A program made the translations under genes and the position numbers. Positions 13,735-25,763 of a stretch of DNA of 64,000 bases are shown one piece after another. Location: the NCBI GenBank assembly GCA_012861695.1, contig JAAOOA010000016.1:27211972-27275971 (forward strand), written 5' to 3'. Numbering within the stretch: position 1 is the stretch's first letter; every line of letters starts with the position of its first letter. Source of the DNA: Trematomus loennbergii (taxonomy: Eukaryota; Chordata; Actinopteri; Perciformes; Nototheniidae). The notes beneath the pieces are model-generated. The model had not been told where the DNA came from and did not search any database. It saw only the letters and a list, made by a program, of their open reading frames with translations.

Positions 13735-14111
13735 AAAATGTGTGCTCAGAGATTTTTTCTTCAGGTTTTTGTGCATGTAAACGGTCTGCAAAGGCTAAAA
13801 TCCTTGTGTTCCCTCCTTAATAACGTTCTCTCCAACACTTCCCCCTCCTGCCTGAAACGCCTCCATTGGACTCCTTTGTTTACTTCCTAAACATAGTGAC
13901 ATCGTAACACCCGCGCTTCTATTGGCTAGCTCTCCAATACATTGTACGTGATAGGCTAAGTGGTTGACCAATCACAACAGAATTAGCCAGCTAACCAATC
14001 AGAGCAGACTGGGCTCTGGTTTCAGACAAAGGGTGAAAAGAGGTGCTGCAGCACAGAGAGTATGAGAAAAATAAAGAGCTTTCTGAACATTAAAGCATGG
14101 AGACATGTCCC
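13735..14111 (+). mobile_element. MITE copy (GCAAAGGCTAAAATC family) feeding into the 57-bp array
   Basis: Shares blocks with 37376-37859 and 43485-44310: CTGCAAAGGCTAAAATCC, the AACCAATCAGAGCAGACTGG and TTGACCAATCACA blocks, and an ACATTAAAGCATGG block. Its 3' end runs straight into the minisatellite. Confidence 0.7.
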
Positions 14112-16690
14112 AGTAGAGACACTACATACTGATATACACCTGAACATCAGCAGGAGAGGACTCTTTAAAGTAGAGACACTACATACTGATATACACCTGA
14201 ACATCAGCAGGAGAGGACTCTTTAAAGTAGAGACACTACATACTGATATACACCTGAACATCAGCAGGAGAGGACTCTTTAAAGTAGAGACACTACATAC
14301 TGATATACACCTGAACATCAGCAGGAGAGGACTCTTTAAAGTAGAGATGCTACATACTGATTACACCTGAACATCAGCAGGAGAGGACTCTTTAAAGTAG
14401 AGACACTACATACCAGAGGTGGGACCAAGTCATTGTTTTGCAAGTCCGAGTCAAGTCTCAAGTCTTTGTGTTCAAGTCCAAGTCAAGTCTCAAGTCAGGA
14501 TGGAAAGTTCAAGTCAAGTCCAAGTCCTAAACTTTGACAAAACGAGTCTTAAACAAGTCATTATGTGCTTTTCAACAAATGTAATGACACCCATCAACAG
14601 AATAATACTTAATAATTCAACTGCTCTTTATTAGTCACATTAATACTGTAATAATCCATTTTCTCTCTGCTGGTAAAGTAACGTGTTTGTCTTCTATTGT
14701 AAGAGGGATCAGTAAGGTAATGCTACCGTGACGGTTTGATTCAGAAGGAGTTTAATGGATAAGATCCCTGATGTTGAGGTAACCAGAATGTTTATTTCCA
14801 CTGTGTACAGCATGTTATAAGGGACCCACAGTCTATCTTTATGCAAGGGATAATGTGCAGCGAGGCGGTCTCTATGGGGAAAAGAACACCTGAACCTAGA
14901 TCCCTCTGCAGGTGGTACTGGTAAGTATATTTTGATGCTAATACTTTTGTACTTTTACTTGTAACATTTTGAATGCAGGACTTTTTATTGTAACCGAGTA
15001 TTCCTACACTCTGGTACTGTTACTCAAGTACAAGATCTGAACTTCTCCCACCTCTGACAATAAATCCTGAGTGGTTACCAAAAAAAAACCCTGCTCTGAA
15101 GGTTATTTTCATTTTACAAATCCTGCACTCAGCTTTGCTTTCTCCAATATCATTGAAATGCAGCCAGATGCTGCTTCTTTTTTCGGTTTTCGCTCATTTC
15201 TTGACTTTTTCCGACGCGCTTGCATTTAAATCTGTCTCCCCGTGGCTCTGTAGCTGGCCTGTACCACTACACCTGCTGTCTTTGGAGCGTCTGCCCCCCA
15301 CCCTTCTTTCACATAATGGTATGATCCTAGTGTGTCCTCGCATATGATTGGCCGCATGGTGGCCCAGCTAAATAAAGACCCGCCCCTGCCTGCAAGGATT
15401 CTCAGCAAGAGTTGCAGCGGCTGAAGATTCTGCTCTCCCCGACGCGAGTCTGCTCTTCTAGCGGCATCTCGCGATCGGCGTGTTGGAGACCCCTGAATTA
15501 AATTATCAAGTCACCTCAAGTCAGAGGGCTCAAGTCCAAGTCAAGTCCCGAGTCATTGGTGTTCAAGTCCAAGTCGAGTCGCAAGTGTTTTGTGATTTTG
15601 TCAAGTCGAGTCCAAAGTCATCAAATTGGTGACTCGAGTCTGAATCGAGTCCAAGTCATGTGACTCGAGTCCACACCTCTGCTACATACTGATATACACC
15701 TGAACATCAGCAGGAGAGGACTCTTTAAAGTAGAGACACTACATACTGACACACACCTGAACATCAGCTGGAGAGGACTCTTTAAAATAGAGACACTACA
15801 TACTGATATACACCTGAACATCAGCTGGAGAGGACTCTTTAAAGTAGAGACACTACATACTGATATACACCTGAACATCAGCAGAAGAGGACTCTTTAAA
15901 GTAGAGACACTACATACTGATATACACCTGAACATCAGCAGGAGAGAACTCTTTAAAGTAGAGACACTACATACTGATATACACCTGAACATCAGCAGGA
16001 GAGGACTCTTTAAAGTAGAGACACTATATACTGATATACACCTGAACATCAGCAGGAGAGGACTCTTTAAAGTAGAGACACTACATACTGATATACACCT
16101 GAACATCAGCAGGAGAGGACTCTTTAAAGTAGAGACACTACATACTGATATACACCTGAACATCAGCAGGAGAGGACTCTTTAAAGTAGAGATACTACAT
16201 ACTGATATACACCTGAACATCAGCAGGAGAGGACTCTTTAAAGTAGAGACACTACATACTGATATACACCTGAACATCAGCAGGAGAGGACTCTTTAAAG
16301 TAGAGATACTACATACTGATATACACCTGAACATCAGCTGGAGAGGACTCTTTAAAGTAGAGACACTACATACTGATATACACCTGAACATCAGCAGGAG
16401 AGGACTCTTTAAAGTAGAGACGCTACATACTGATATACACCTGAACATCAGCAGGAGAGGACTCTTTAAAGTAGAGACACTACATACTGATATACACCTG
16501 AACATCAGCAGGAGAGGACTCTTTAAAGTAGAGACACTCCATACTGATATACACCTGAACATCAGCAGGAGAGGACTCTTTAAAGTAGAGCACTACATAC
16601 TGATATACACCTGAACATCAGCAGGAGAGGACTCTTTAAAGTAGAGACACTACATACTGATATACACCTGAACACCAGCAGGAGAGGAGG
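14112..16690 (+). repeat. 57-bp minisatellite, about 23 copies, interrupted by a transposon
   Basis: Unit of 57 bp beginning GTAGAGACACTACATACTGA and ending CTCTTTAAA. About 5 copies lie at 14112-14413 and about 18 at 15682-16690. Because 57 is a multiple of three, long open frames run through on both strands (for example 313 codons at 15621-16562 on the minus strand). These are by-products. The unit resembles the 3' end of the MITE copy that precedes it. Confidence 0.97.
14414..15681. mobile_element. hAT-like non-autonomous transposon inside the 57-bp array
   Basis: Starts CAGAGGTGGGACCAAGTC and ends GACTCGAGTCCACACCTCTG, giving inverted CAGAGGTG termini that fit the hAT YARNG rule. An exact 8-bp duplication CTACATAC lies at 14406-14413 and 15682-15689. 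Both subterminal zones are dense in AAGTC/GAGTC repeats, likely transposase-binding sites. A second hAT-like terminus (…CTTCTCCCACCTCTG near 15040-15058) sits inside, suggesting a nested older copy. No transposase frame. Confidence 0.92.
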
Positions 16691-17597
16691 CATATTCAGG
16701 CACTAGCCTAGTATCCACCAACAATGAAACACATGAGCACATAACACAGTTTAATATACATATAGTTAAGCTCACACACTATTTTATGAACACATAGTTT
16801 CACCTACTGAAGTAAAAACAAGAACAAATGAATAATCTTTCCATTAACATTCTCCCTTTCCACTGAATTCCTTTCCTCTCTCTCATCCTTCATTATCTCT
16901 CAGAGTATTACTCTTAGTCAGCCAGTGTGGGGTTTAGCTTAATGGAAATCGATTTAAGTAATTAGAAAAGGAGAATCGATAATCATCATTTACGTTTCAG
17001 CTTTTCGGTTGATTTCATATTTATTTCTGGATCAGGCTGGAAGTTTAAAAGTGTCTTCACTATCACTAAAAGTAACTGTCTTTAGTTCACTTCCTGTCAC
17101 ACGAAAAAGCAAATGTCTTCATCCTGAATGGTTAACATTAGTAAATAACAACTATTGAAATAGATTGTTTGATTATTACTAATTAAAGTTATGTTCAGAT
17201 TGTCCTAAAGTTCTTCTTCTTCAAAGTTTCTTCAGTGTTCTGATGAAATTAATGAATTATATGTTAGCAATTCAATCATTTTGCATGCCTCCTCTCATTT
17301 GCCTCGTATGATTCTTATAGAGGCATATCAAATCATTTCCCTCCATAATTACCACCTTTGGTTCTTCCCATTAAGTTGTTAGGCTTCATTTCCTCAGATG
17401 ATTGAATTTCAGATGCAGATAGATTCTTTATTTTCAGTTTTTCTCTGCGAGTGTTTGGGAGTGTCTAGATTGATTTTCTCCTGTCGCTGCCCAGAAGTAT
17501 GATGGGTTTGTCACGATCCAAACCTTTTCACTTCTAAATTTTTTCTCATAACTCCTTCATATACTTTTTTAAGTAATCAACATTTGAGCAATGTCTG
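16691..17597. other. No gene seen
   Basis: AT-rich, no repeat family recognised. Confidence 0.55.
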
Positions 17598-17600
17598 TAA

Positions 17601-18269
17601 AGGTAGGGACACACCAAGCTGACACCAAAGAACTGACACAGACGGACACGACTGTTGTGTCGCCTCACGTCCCTGCGTCTTGGCCATGTGTCGCACTGGA
17701 ACACACCGCAAAGACTTCAGCCGACGGCCAAGTAGCACGTACGAACTGCGCATGCGTGAGTGGCAATAACTCCTTACCAGCAGGCGGCGGTAGTGTGTAT
17801 TCGTCATTCAAAAGAGGCAACAACCGGAAGACAGACTGCATAATACACCGAGAGAAGAAGAACAGACTGTGTGATATAAACAAACAACAAATAGCGTGTG
17901 CGTTCCATTTTCACTCTACACCGAGAAGCTCATGGGGCTTTCCCCAACCTGTGTCGAGAGCTGGAGTTAAATGAAATCTCAGATTTGCCTTCTTAATAGT
18001 TTGTTTGGGTCCCTCACTTCCGTTTCGCTTCTCATGCACTGATTCGCTAAGCTGAACAGCCAATCAGAGTGATTTCTTTGACCGACAGCCTTTTGCCGAT
18101 TGCCTACCGATTCGACATGTTGAATCGGGAGGCTGTCTGCCAAAAAGGTGTCAGCACGGCCAAAAAGACACGACGGTGTGGGACACACCAATCTGAGTAG
18201 GGCGACAGGACGCTCATCGTCGGCCTGACATCCATCGACGGCCAAAATCGGCTTGGTGTGTCCGGGGCT
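17601..18269. mobile_element. PIF/Harbinger-like MITE, TAA target duplication
   Basis: Left terminus AGGTAGGGACACACCAAGC, right terminus (reverse complement) AGCCCCGGACACACCAAGC. TAA lies on both sides (17598-17600, 18270-18272), fitting the 3-bp TWA preference of PIF/Harbinger. Interior is GC-rich with CGACGGCCAA repeats and no transposase. Confidence 0.82.
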
Positions 18270-18431
18270 TAAGGCTGAGTCATAAAATTGGGTTTTCTTT
18301 GAATATCTTCCAGCACCTGCATTTACCTTAACTCTGGTCATTTTATTAGGGCATGTTTTCGACTCACTTTCATTATCTTGCGGTTACAATACAAATTAAA
18401 ATGCTCTGTGGACCAACCGGACCAAATATTA

Positions 18432-19364
18432 GACCCTCCAGAAAAACGCGGGCTAAAATCCTTGATTATGCGGGCTAAAATCCTTGATTATGCGGGCTAA
18501 AATCCTTGATTATGCGATTAAACATGCGGGGTTTTATGCAAAATATGCGGAGAAGTTGCGAAATATGCGTAAATGCGAAATATGCGAAAAGTTGCGAAAT
18601 ATGCGGGAGGCGGAAAAAGGTGATTCTTCTCCCACACCCTGTTACTAGGCTACTACTGAATGAAAGGAAGCCCTTTTAAAGAGTTTCCTATGATAAACAA
18701 GCATACTAGAAGCAAGCTACATCACAAAGTGTTATTTATGTATTTATATATGGGCTATTTTAATCACTCTCTCTCACACACACACTCTTCTCCGCCTCAT
18801 TCTGTTTTCATGTACTCGTTCGTTATCTGACCAGCTTCAATCTTGTAGGCTACTCACCTCGTTTCTTGTGGCCCTCGAAACGGTTTTGGAGGTTGATGCC
18901 TCGGTGAACGTGAGTTTGTTTACTTTCTTGGCCGCAGCAGCAGAAAGCATCCCCCACTTTCGTGCAAGACATCTGCGTACTGCTTAGCCCGGTCTTTCGC
19001 AGAAATGTTCGTTGGCAAATGGGATGGATTCGATTTGTTCATCTTGGTCAGAGCCGTATAATAGTATAATTATAATAGTATATAATAATAATAGTATAAT
19101 AGTAGGCTATAATAATCTATATGGCGCTGATCTAGTTGCTTTTCTCTCTCGTGTGAGTTCCACACATTCACTCTACGGGTTGTTTACCTGCGCGAGCTGA
19201 TGACATCACTACTTCACGTTAACTTTTTTTTCCTCAATTTTGTGTGGAAAAATGCGGGAATTATGCGACCTTTTAATAAATATGCGGCCTTTTAAAAATA
19301 TGCGCCATTTTGCTGATTATGCGGGAAATTATGCGATCGCATAATCGCGTTTTTCTGGAGGGTC
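18432..19364. mobile_element. Inverted-repeat DNA transposon rich in ATGCG motifs
   Basis: Perfect termini GACCCTCCAGAAAAACGCG and CGCGTTTTTCTGGAGGGTC, flanked by TA on both sides. Just inside the left end are three tandem copies of a ~24-bp GCGGGCTAAAATCCTTGATT unit. Dozens of TATGCG/ATGCGA words occur near both ends. Interior ~18600-19240 has no coding frame. Superfamily undecided (TA target suggests a Tc1/mariner-type site). Confidence 0.8.
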
Positions 19365-20090
19365 TAAAATATAAACTGGTCTCTGTGCTGATAATATTTG
19401 TAATGCTTAGTTATTGGATGGAAATTGCTTAATTGTGTTATGTAGTACACCTGTATGGTGTCTGCAGGAGAGAGAAAAAGGCAACACATAGTTGTTAGAA
19501 CTCAATTCATTCATGTTTGTTGGTTTAAAAAGCCATATTATATAGATCTCTATGTTAAAGTGCCATATACATTTACTGAAAAGTACTTTGGTCGTTTTTT
19601 AATTGTTTGTGTTTTCTCCAATGTTTTCTTTTCACTTTTCCATATGTGTTTTGTACAGAAAATTATACTTTTATGACTTTTCTCTCAGAATTTAGCCTTT
19701 TTTCTCAGAGTTCTGACTTTTTATCTGTATTCTGAAGAATTGGGATTTGTCAAAATTCTGACTTTAATCTCATGCAAAATAAAAAAACATTTGTTCAGAT
19801 GTGGCCCTATTCCTCTTTTGTAGGTTTTATCATAAAAACAAACTAATCAGAAATGTTAAAAAAGGCCATTCCTCTCTGATGTATTTTTCTCTTTTACAAG
19901 TATTCAAAAGGTATGAAATGCAAGAGCAAATGCAATCAAATATGCACTGATAAACACATAGATTTTAGCACAAATCTCTTTGAGGCTATGATTTAACATG
20001 TGGTTACAGTTATTCTTCCATAATTGATTTTGCCCCTTTTGAGATGTTGCACTATGATGCTAAACAATTAACTATCTGAGAGTATATGTA

Positions 20091-20115
20091 AGTATGTAAG
20101 TAAGTAAGTAAGTAC
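20091..20115 (+). repeat. (AAGT)n
   Basis: About six AAGT tetramers. Confidence 0.9.
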
Positions 20116-21629
20116 AATGTATGTAAAAGCGCTTTACCCAGACATAGTCACAAAGTGCTTGACAAAGCATTAAAACATCTTACGAATATGTGTGGCAGCT
20201 GTGATCAGACTCATGATAATAATCACTTTTTATATCCATGTTATAATGAAAGTGAACAGAGACAGAGACGGCATCACAGACATTGGCCAAGTGTGAAGGA
20301 TTAAGGTACAGACGGATTACTTTCCCTTTTATATATTACTTAAAGTCAAACATGGCCCCATAATCCAGCAGGTCAAACATTTCCGGTCGATTCCCGGTGA
20401 TGATTACACTGCAGGATGATATTTTGATATTTAAGGCACACATTTGTCCTTATCTGACCGAAAATCCTGCAAACACATCTGATGGGATTTGACCTTTAAA
20501 GTATCTGACAATCATCCCGAGTTACAGAGATGATTAATATTAAAACAATCTCCGGATGTATGCCTCTGTGTGACCTGAGTTTTAATCGGGGAGAAAATGT
20601 CCTAAATCAGTCTTCAAATAATCCTGACCTTGCTCATTAGAAGGGATGTATGTACAGGTTAAAGAATATCTAATATGATTAATGTTTCAGCAGGTAGGGA
20701 CATCTCTATAAATAATACGGACCCTATCTAGAGGAATCAAGGGATTTAAAAAATGTTGAAGTGACAAAAGTGTATTTTATGTTGTAAAACAGATCTCTTA
20801 TCTCTCTTATTTCAGGCATCAAACCGAAAACATATTCAAAAAACCATTGACTTCGAGACGAGGGAACTACAAGTGGTACAAAGCTGACTCATTTTCGGGT
20901 TTTAGGACTCATGCACCACTCTATTTTGTACAACAACTCCAAATATTATCCTGTACTGTAGTAAAAGGCTACGGTTTCATAATCAAGAAATACATCGCTT
21001 AACCTTATGACTCGTAGCACAATCAGCGCTAACTATGATTGTATTTCTGTCAAACTAGCAGTGTGAGGCTCTTAATTAAAAACGGCTGATAAAGTAAGTA
21101 ACGTTTCCTTGTTGTAATAAAAAGTAATGTCTTCTGACCTCTAAAAGTATAAAAGTTGGTCAAATATGAGTCTTCCCTTCCCTGAGTCCCACCCACCGCC
21201 TATCTGTAGAGGTCACTCTGTGCCTTTTAGCAGACAGATTTGTATTCCTCTCTTAAAGCTAACTCCAGCCCTTTTTCGACCTACACCCAGCGTTATCCTC
21301 CTTTTCCATCATTCTAATCGATTCCAGCCAAATCTCATAACTTGCTTCAGTGAGGACATGTTGGCTGAGTGCAGCTCTCCATTACCCTCCTTCAGGAGCA
21401 CAGGACACTAAAACCCCAAGACTCAAAAGTATATTGATTGGATTGCACACGCTGTAATTAGACACATTGCCAAAAGTATGAGTGAACATGGTCATGCGTA
21501 TTAAAAGTTTGTATGCATGCTTCTGCTCTGGCTCTGGAAATGTTGTACCCTTTGTTGGCTGGTCATATGGCTAACTCATGTCTCATAAAGATATCCGTAG
21601 TATTTGGGTATTAAAAAACACTTTATAGG

Positions 21630-21651
21630 TTTGTTTGTTTGTTTGTTTGTA
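21630..21651 (+). repeat. (GTTT)n
   Basis: Five GTTT tetramers. Confidence 0.9.
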
Positions 21652-21782
21652 TAAGTGAAGAGGTCAGTAAAGTAAAAAGAAGAGAGCTTTGAAGTGAGGC
21701 TTTGTCAGCAAACATAAATTGAAATAAATAGACAGTTAAATAGACTATATATACGATATGCTGTGTCCCCCTCACATCATGG

Positions 21783-22215
21783 TGTTACGAACTCAGACAC
21801 TTAGGATGTAGGACCCAATTGCACGACCCGGGAGACAGAGGTAAAGTACTTGTAAGATACTTTATTTTCCAAATACAGCAATGAACAACAAAAAAGGTAA
21901 CTATCAAATCTCTAACCGAGATGACAAAAATAGAGGAACAAAATGAAAGCGCTCACGTAGTGAGGAATCAAACTTTACAAGAGCACAAAGAGCATAGACC
22001 TGACCATAGCAAGAGACAATACGAACTGACAAAGAACACTTGGGAGACAGGGGAATATAAGCACAGGGTAACTAGACACAGGTGGGACCAATCAGGGGCG
22101 GGGCTGACATTGATGAGCACAGGAGACACAGGTGAAAATAATCAGGAAGCCTGGAATGAGAGAAAGCAAACGTAAATAACATGCATCTCTCTAGCATTTC
22201 TGTCGGTGCACAACA
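21783..22215 (-). repeat. 3' LTR of the chromovirus (433 bp)
   Basis: Same sequence as the 5' LTR apart from one extra TAG triplet. It has TATATTC at 22053-22059, a GC box at 22095-22104, CCAAT (plus strand) at 22088-22092, and AATAAA in element sense at 21861-21866. The end of pol, including its stop codon, lies inside its first 25 bp. Confidence 0.96.
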
Positions 22216-25200
22216 GTACCCCCCCCTCTAGGGCCAACTCCTGATGGCCCAGGCTGATTGTAAAAATCGTGGATAAGCGTCTTGTCTACGATAAATGACG
22301 CAGCTACCCAGCTTCTAGCCTCAGGACCGTAACCCTTCCAGTCTACCAGGAATTGCTTCCCCCTCCCCCTATTACGGACCTCTAGTAGCTTACGGACCTT
22401 GTAAACCTCACCCCCTTCAAAGAACTCGGGCGGTGGAGGGGGCTTGGAGGCGGGAACAAGTGTGCTCTCACACACCGGCTTGATTTTACTGACGTGAAAC
22501 GTCGGATGTACTCTCATAGTTCTGGGGAGTTGCAAGCGTACAGACACCGGGTTGATGACTCTGGACACCGGGAAAGGACCCACAAATCTCGGAGCCAGTT
22601 TCCTTGAGGCGACATGGAGTGGTAAGTCCTTAGTGGAAAGCCAAACATTTTGGCCTGGTCTGTAGGAGGGAGCGACCCTGCGATGGACGTCTGCAACAGC
22701 CTTCATCCGAGCTGAACTTCGGAGAAGAGCCTGGCGAGCACCAGCCCAAACTCGTCGACAACGTCTGATCATGGCATGAGCCGATGGAACCCTCACCTCT
22801 TCCTCGTTGTTAGGGAAAAATGGAGGCTGGAAACCATTGACACAATGGAATGGAGAGACACCTGTGGCTGCCGTAGGAAGAGTATTGTGGGCAAACTCGA
22901 CCCATGTGAGGTGGTCACTCCAGGTAGTCTGGTTCCGGGAGACGAGACAACGTAGCGTAGTCTCTAGTTCCTGGTTCAGACGCTCCGACTGTCCATTTGA
23001 CTGAGGATGATATCCTGATGACAAGCTGACGGTGGCACCTATGAGTCGACAAAACTCCTTCCAGAAAACGGAAATGAATTGTGGACCCCTGTCGGAAACA
23101 ATGTCATCAGGGAATCCATGGATCCTGAATATGTGATTCATCATGACCTCTGCGGTGACTTTGGCAGAGGGAAGCTTGGTCAATGGGATGAAGTGAGCCA
23201 TCTTTGAAAATCGATCCACCACTGTTAAGACCGTAGTCTTGCCTCTGGATGAAGGAAATCCTGTCACAAAATCCATTGAAATGTGTGACCAAGGACGTTG
23301 GGGAATCGGCAGGGGCTGGAGCAAGCCCATCTTGACTTGTGATGAGGTCTTATTACACGCACACACCGGACAAGCCGCTACGTACTCTGCCACATCTTTC
23401 TTCATGGCTGGCCACCAGAAACGTTGTTGTATCCTGAACATTGTCCTTGTTACCCCCGGATGGCACGAAAGCACAGATGAGTGAGCCCAGTGGATGACCT
23501 TGGAGTGAAGAGCCTCAGGAACAAACAGCAGATTGTTGGGACACTCGCTAGGTGCTGGATTCTTGACATTCGCCTTTTTTACGTCCGACTCCACTTGCCA
23601 GGAAAAGGCTCCGATCACACGGTTAAGTGGAAGGATGGTCTTGGGCTCTACCGCAAGTGGTTCTGGATCATAAAGACGAGACAAAGCATCGGGTTTTTGA
23701 TTCTGAGACCCGGGACGAAAAGAGAGGGTGAAATTGAACCTACTAAAGAATAGTGTCCACCTGGCCTGACGGGAGTTGAGACGCTTAGCCTTTCTTATAT
23801 ATTCCAGATTCTTGTGATCTGTCCAGACTAAAAACGGCTGCTCTGCACCCTCTAACCAGTGTCTCCATTCCTCGAGGGCAGCTTTTACAGCTAACAGTTC
23901 CTTGTTCCCCACGTCGTAATTCCGCTCTGCCGTTGTCAGTTTCCGCGACAGGTAAGCACATGGATGCATCTTGTTGTCTTCTGCAGAACGTTGAGACAGT
24001 ACTCCTCCAATTCCCTCATTGGAAGCATCAACCTCGACCATAAACTGGCGCTGGGGATCTGGAATGGTGAGTATGGGGGCTGATGTGAATCTCTCTCTGA
24101 GACGTTGGAAAGCGAAGTCCGCCTGGGGAGTCCACTTGAAAGGAACCTTAGGAGAAGTCAGAACATGTAGAGGGGCAGCAACAGAACTGAAATTCCTAAT
24201 AAACTTCCTATAGAAGTTAGCAAACCCTAGAAACTGTTGGACCTTCTTCCTGGAGTCTGGTGTAGGCCACTGGGATACTGCACTGATTTTAGCAGGATCC
24301 ATTTGCATATGATTAGGTGAGATTATGTATCCTAAGAAGGATACCTCTTTTGTGTGGAACTCACACTTCTCTGCCTTGAAATATAACTGATTCTCTAGCA
24401 GTTTCTGCAAAACCTGACGGACATGGTTAACATGAGACTTAGTGTCTGGGGAGAAAATCAGAATATCATCCAGATACACAAACACTGAAATATTCAAAAA
24501 TTCCCGTAAAACCTCATTCACAAGAGCTTGAAACACAGCCGGTGCATTGCATAGTCCAAAAGGCATTACTAGATACTCATAGTGACCACTCTGAGTGTTG
24601 AATCCTGTCTTCCACTCATCCCCTTTTCTTATTCTAACCAAGTGATATGCATTTCTTAAATCTAACTTGGTGAATATTTTGGCAGTTTGAAGTAGTTCAA
24701 AGGCAGATGTCATGAGTGGCAGAGGATAGCGGTTCTTCACCGTAATGTCATTTAGTGGACTGTAGTCTATGCAAGGTCTCAGAGACCCGTCTTTCTTTCC
24801 CACAAAGAAAAATCCCGCTCCGGCTGGAGAAGATGAAGGACGGATAATTCCTGATTTGAGTGAAGAGGAAATGTATTCGTCCATTGCTGCTCTCTCAGGT
24901 CTCGAAATCGAATAAAGTTTCCCCTTGGGAATGGGGGCTCCCGGTAAGAGATCAATGGGACAGTCAAAATCTCGGTGAGGAGGTAGCGACATGGCTTTGG
25001 ATTTGTTAAAGGCTTCCTTTAAATCATGGTAACAGGAAGGTACCTTCTGTAGATCAGGATAGTCGGGGTGATCTATAATGATTTTACGAGAGTCTGTTGG
25101 TGCATTAACAGGTTGTGAAAGTTTACACCTGCCCATACAATCCTCTCCCCATTCTTTAATTTTCCCTGAACGCCAGTCAATGTGAGGATTGTGGATCTTT

Positions 25201-25763
25201 AGCCATGGAAACCCCAATATAATCGGGTGCTGAGCCGACTCAAAAATATGGAATTGCATGCTCTCGGTATGGTCCTTATTCACAGTAATCTGAATGGGCT
25301 CAGTGCAATGGGTAACTGTGAACAACAAGCGGCCGTCTAAGGCACTGGCATTAATAGGATGAGATAGCGGAACAGTCTTTATTTCTAGCTGATTTACTAC
25401 GCCCCAGTCCATAAGACTTTCGTCAGCCCCTGAGTCTATTAACACACCCTGGTCAATGGTTTGATTGTTAATACAAATGTTTACCTGCGTAACAGGTCGA
25501 GGAGGAAAGTCTGCGGGAAACTTGCTCACCAGCGCCCTCCTTTTGACTGGTGAGCACGATCTTTTCCCGGGCATGAAGCGAGTTGATGATCCGACTGGCC
25601 GCAGTAGAAACAACAACCCTCCCGTAGACGGCGCTGCCTCTCCTCCAGAGAAAGCCTGGTTCTTCCCAGCTGCATGGGTTCCCCGGAGCCATTCGGAAGT
25701 GTAATCCTCTGACGGTGTGGTAACATGGGCTGGACATCCTCGGCTGGCGGCGCGACCCACCAA
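22191..25763 (-). CDS. pol: Retrotransposon Pol polyprotein: protease, RT, RNase H, integrase, chromodomain
   Basis: Open for 1190 codons. The first ~65 overlap gag and are probably not used, because translation should enter by -1 frameshift at 25562-25568. Numbering below is by this frame. Aspartic protease: DSGA at D110. Reverse transcriptase ~275-450 with VYLDD (Y430-D433) and the [12 protein letters not shown] motif near 511-522. RNase H: D579, E622, D649, D692. Integrase: zinc-binding H761, H768, C798, C801; catalytic D831, D891, E927 (D,D35E); GPF motif at 1062-1064. Chromodomain ~1115-1168 ([16 protein letters not shown]), expected to guide integration to marked chromatin. The frame ends at a TAG lying 25 bp inside the 3' LTR. 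All key catalytic residues are present. Confidence 0.97.
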   Translation of the reverse strand: MVGRAASRGCPAHVTTPSEDYTSEWLRGTHAAGKNQAFSGGEAAPSTGGLLFLLRPVGSSTRFMPGKRSCSPVKRRALVSKFPADFPPRPVTQVNICINNQTIDQGVLIDSGADESLMDWGVVNQLEIKTVPLSHPINASALDGRLLFTVTHCTEPIQITVNKDHTESMQFHIFESAQHPIILGFPWLKIHNPHIDWRSGKIKEWGEDCMGRCKLSQPVNAPTDSRKIIIDHPDYPDLQKVPSCYHDLKEAFNKSKAMSLPPHRDFDCPIDLLPGAPIPKGKLYSISRPERAAMDEYISSSLKSGIIRPSSSPAGAGFFFVGKKDGSLRPCIDYSPLNDITVKNRYPLPLMTSAFELLQTAKIFTKLDLRNAYHLVRIRKGDEWKTGFNTQSGHYEYLVMPFGLCNAPAVFQALVNEVLREFLNISVFVYLDDILIFSPDTKSHVNHVRQVLQKLLENQLYFKAEKCEFHTKEVSFLGYIISPNHMQMDPAKISAVSQWPTPDSRKKVQQFLGFANFYRKFIRNFSSVAAPLHVLTSPKVPFKWTPQADFAFQRLRERFTSAPILTIPDPQRQFMVEVDASNEGIGGVLSQRSAEDNKMHPCAYLSRKLTTAERNYDVGNKELLAVKAALEEWRHWLEGAEQPFLVWTDHKNLEYIRKAKRLNSRQARWTLFFSRFNFTLSFRPGSQNQKPDALSRLYDPEPLAVEPKTILPLNRVIGAFSWQVESDVKKANVKNPAPSECPNNLLFVPEALHSKVIHWAHSSVLSCHPGVTRTMFRIQQRFWWPAMKKDVAEYVAACPVCACNKTSSQVKMGLLQPLPIPQRPWSHISMDFVTGFPSSRGKTTVLTVVDRFSKMAHFIPLTKLPSAKVTAEVMMNHIFRIHGFPDDIVSDRGPQFISVFWKEFCRLIGATVSLSSGYHPQSNGQSERLNQELETTLRCLVSRNQTTWSDHLTWVEFAHNTLPTAATGVSPFHCVNGFQPPFFPNNEEEVRVPSAHAMIRRCRRVWAGARQALLRSSARMKAVADVHRRVAPSYRPGQNVWLSTKDLPLHVASRKLAPRFVGPFPVSRVINPVSVRLQLPRTMRVHPTFHVSKIKPVCESTLVPASKPPPPPEFFEGGEVYKVRKLLEVRNRGRGKQFLVDWKGYGPEARSWVAASFIVDKTLIHDFYNQPGPSGVGPRGGGTVVHRQKC
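22219..22229 (-). promoter_or_regulatory. Polypurine tract for plus-strand priming
   Basis: In element sense AGAGGGGGGGG lies three bases before the 3' LTR, within the last codons of pol. This is the expected place and composition for the plus-strand primer. Confidence 0.88.

Larger units (their letters stand above)
19367..21777. other. No gene seen
   Basis: AT-rich unique-looking sequence with short tetranucleotide runs. It is the left flank of the retrotransposon insertion. Confidence 0.55.

Noticed and set aside
15621..16562. 313-codon open frame on the minus strand
   Set aside because: It is the 57-bp minisatellite read in frame (a 19-residue repeat). The other strand is equally open. 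No start context or domain.
21921..22175. Two identical 84-codon frames (also 26760-27014) as a conserved small gene
   Set aside because: They are the antisense of the two LTRs; identity reflects recent retrotransposition.
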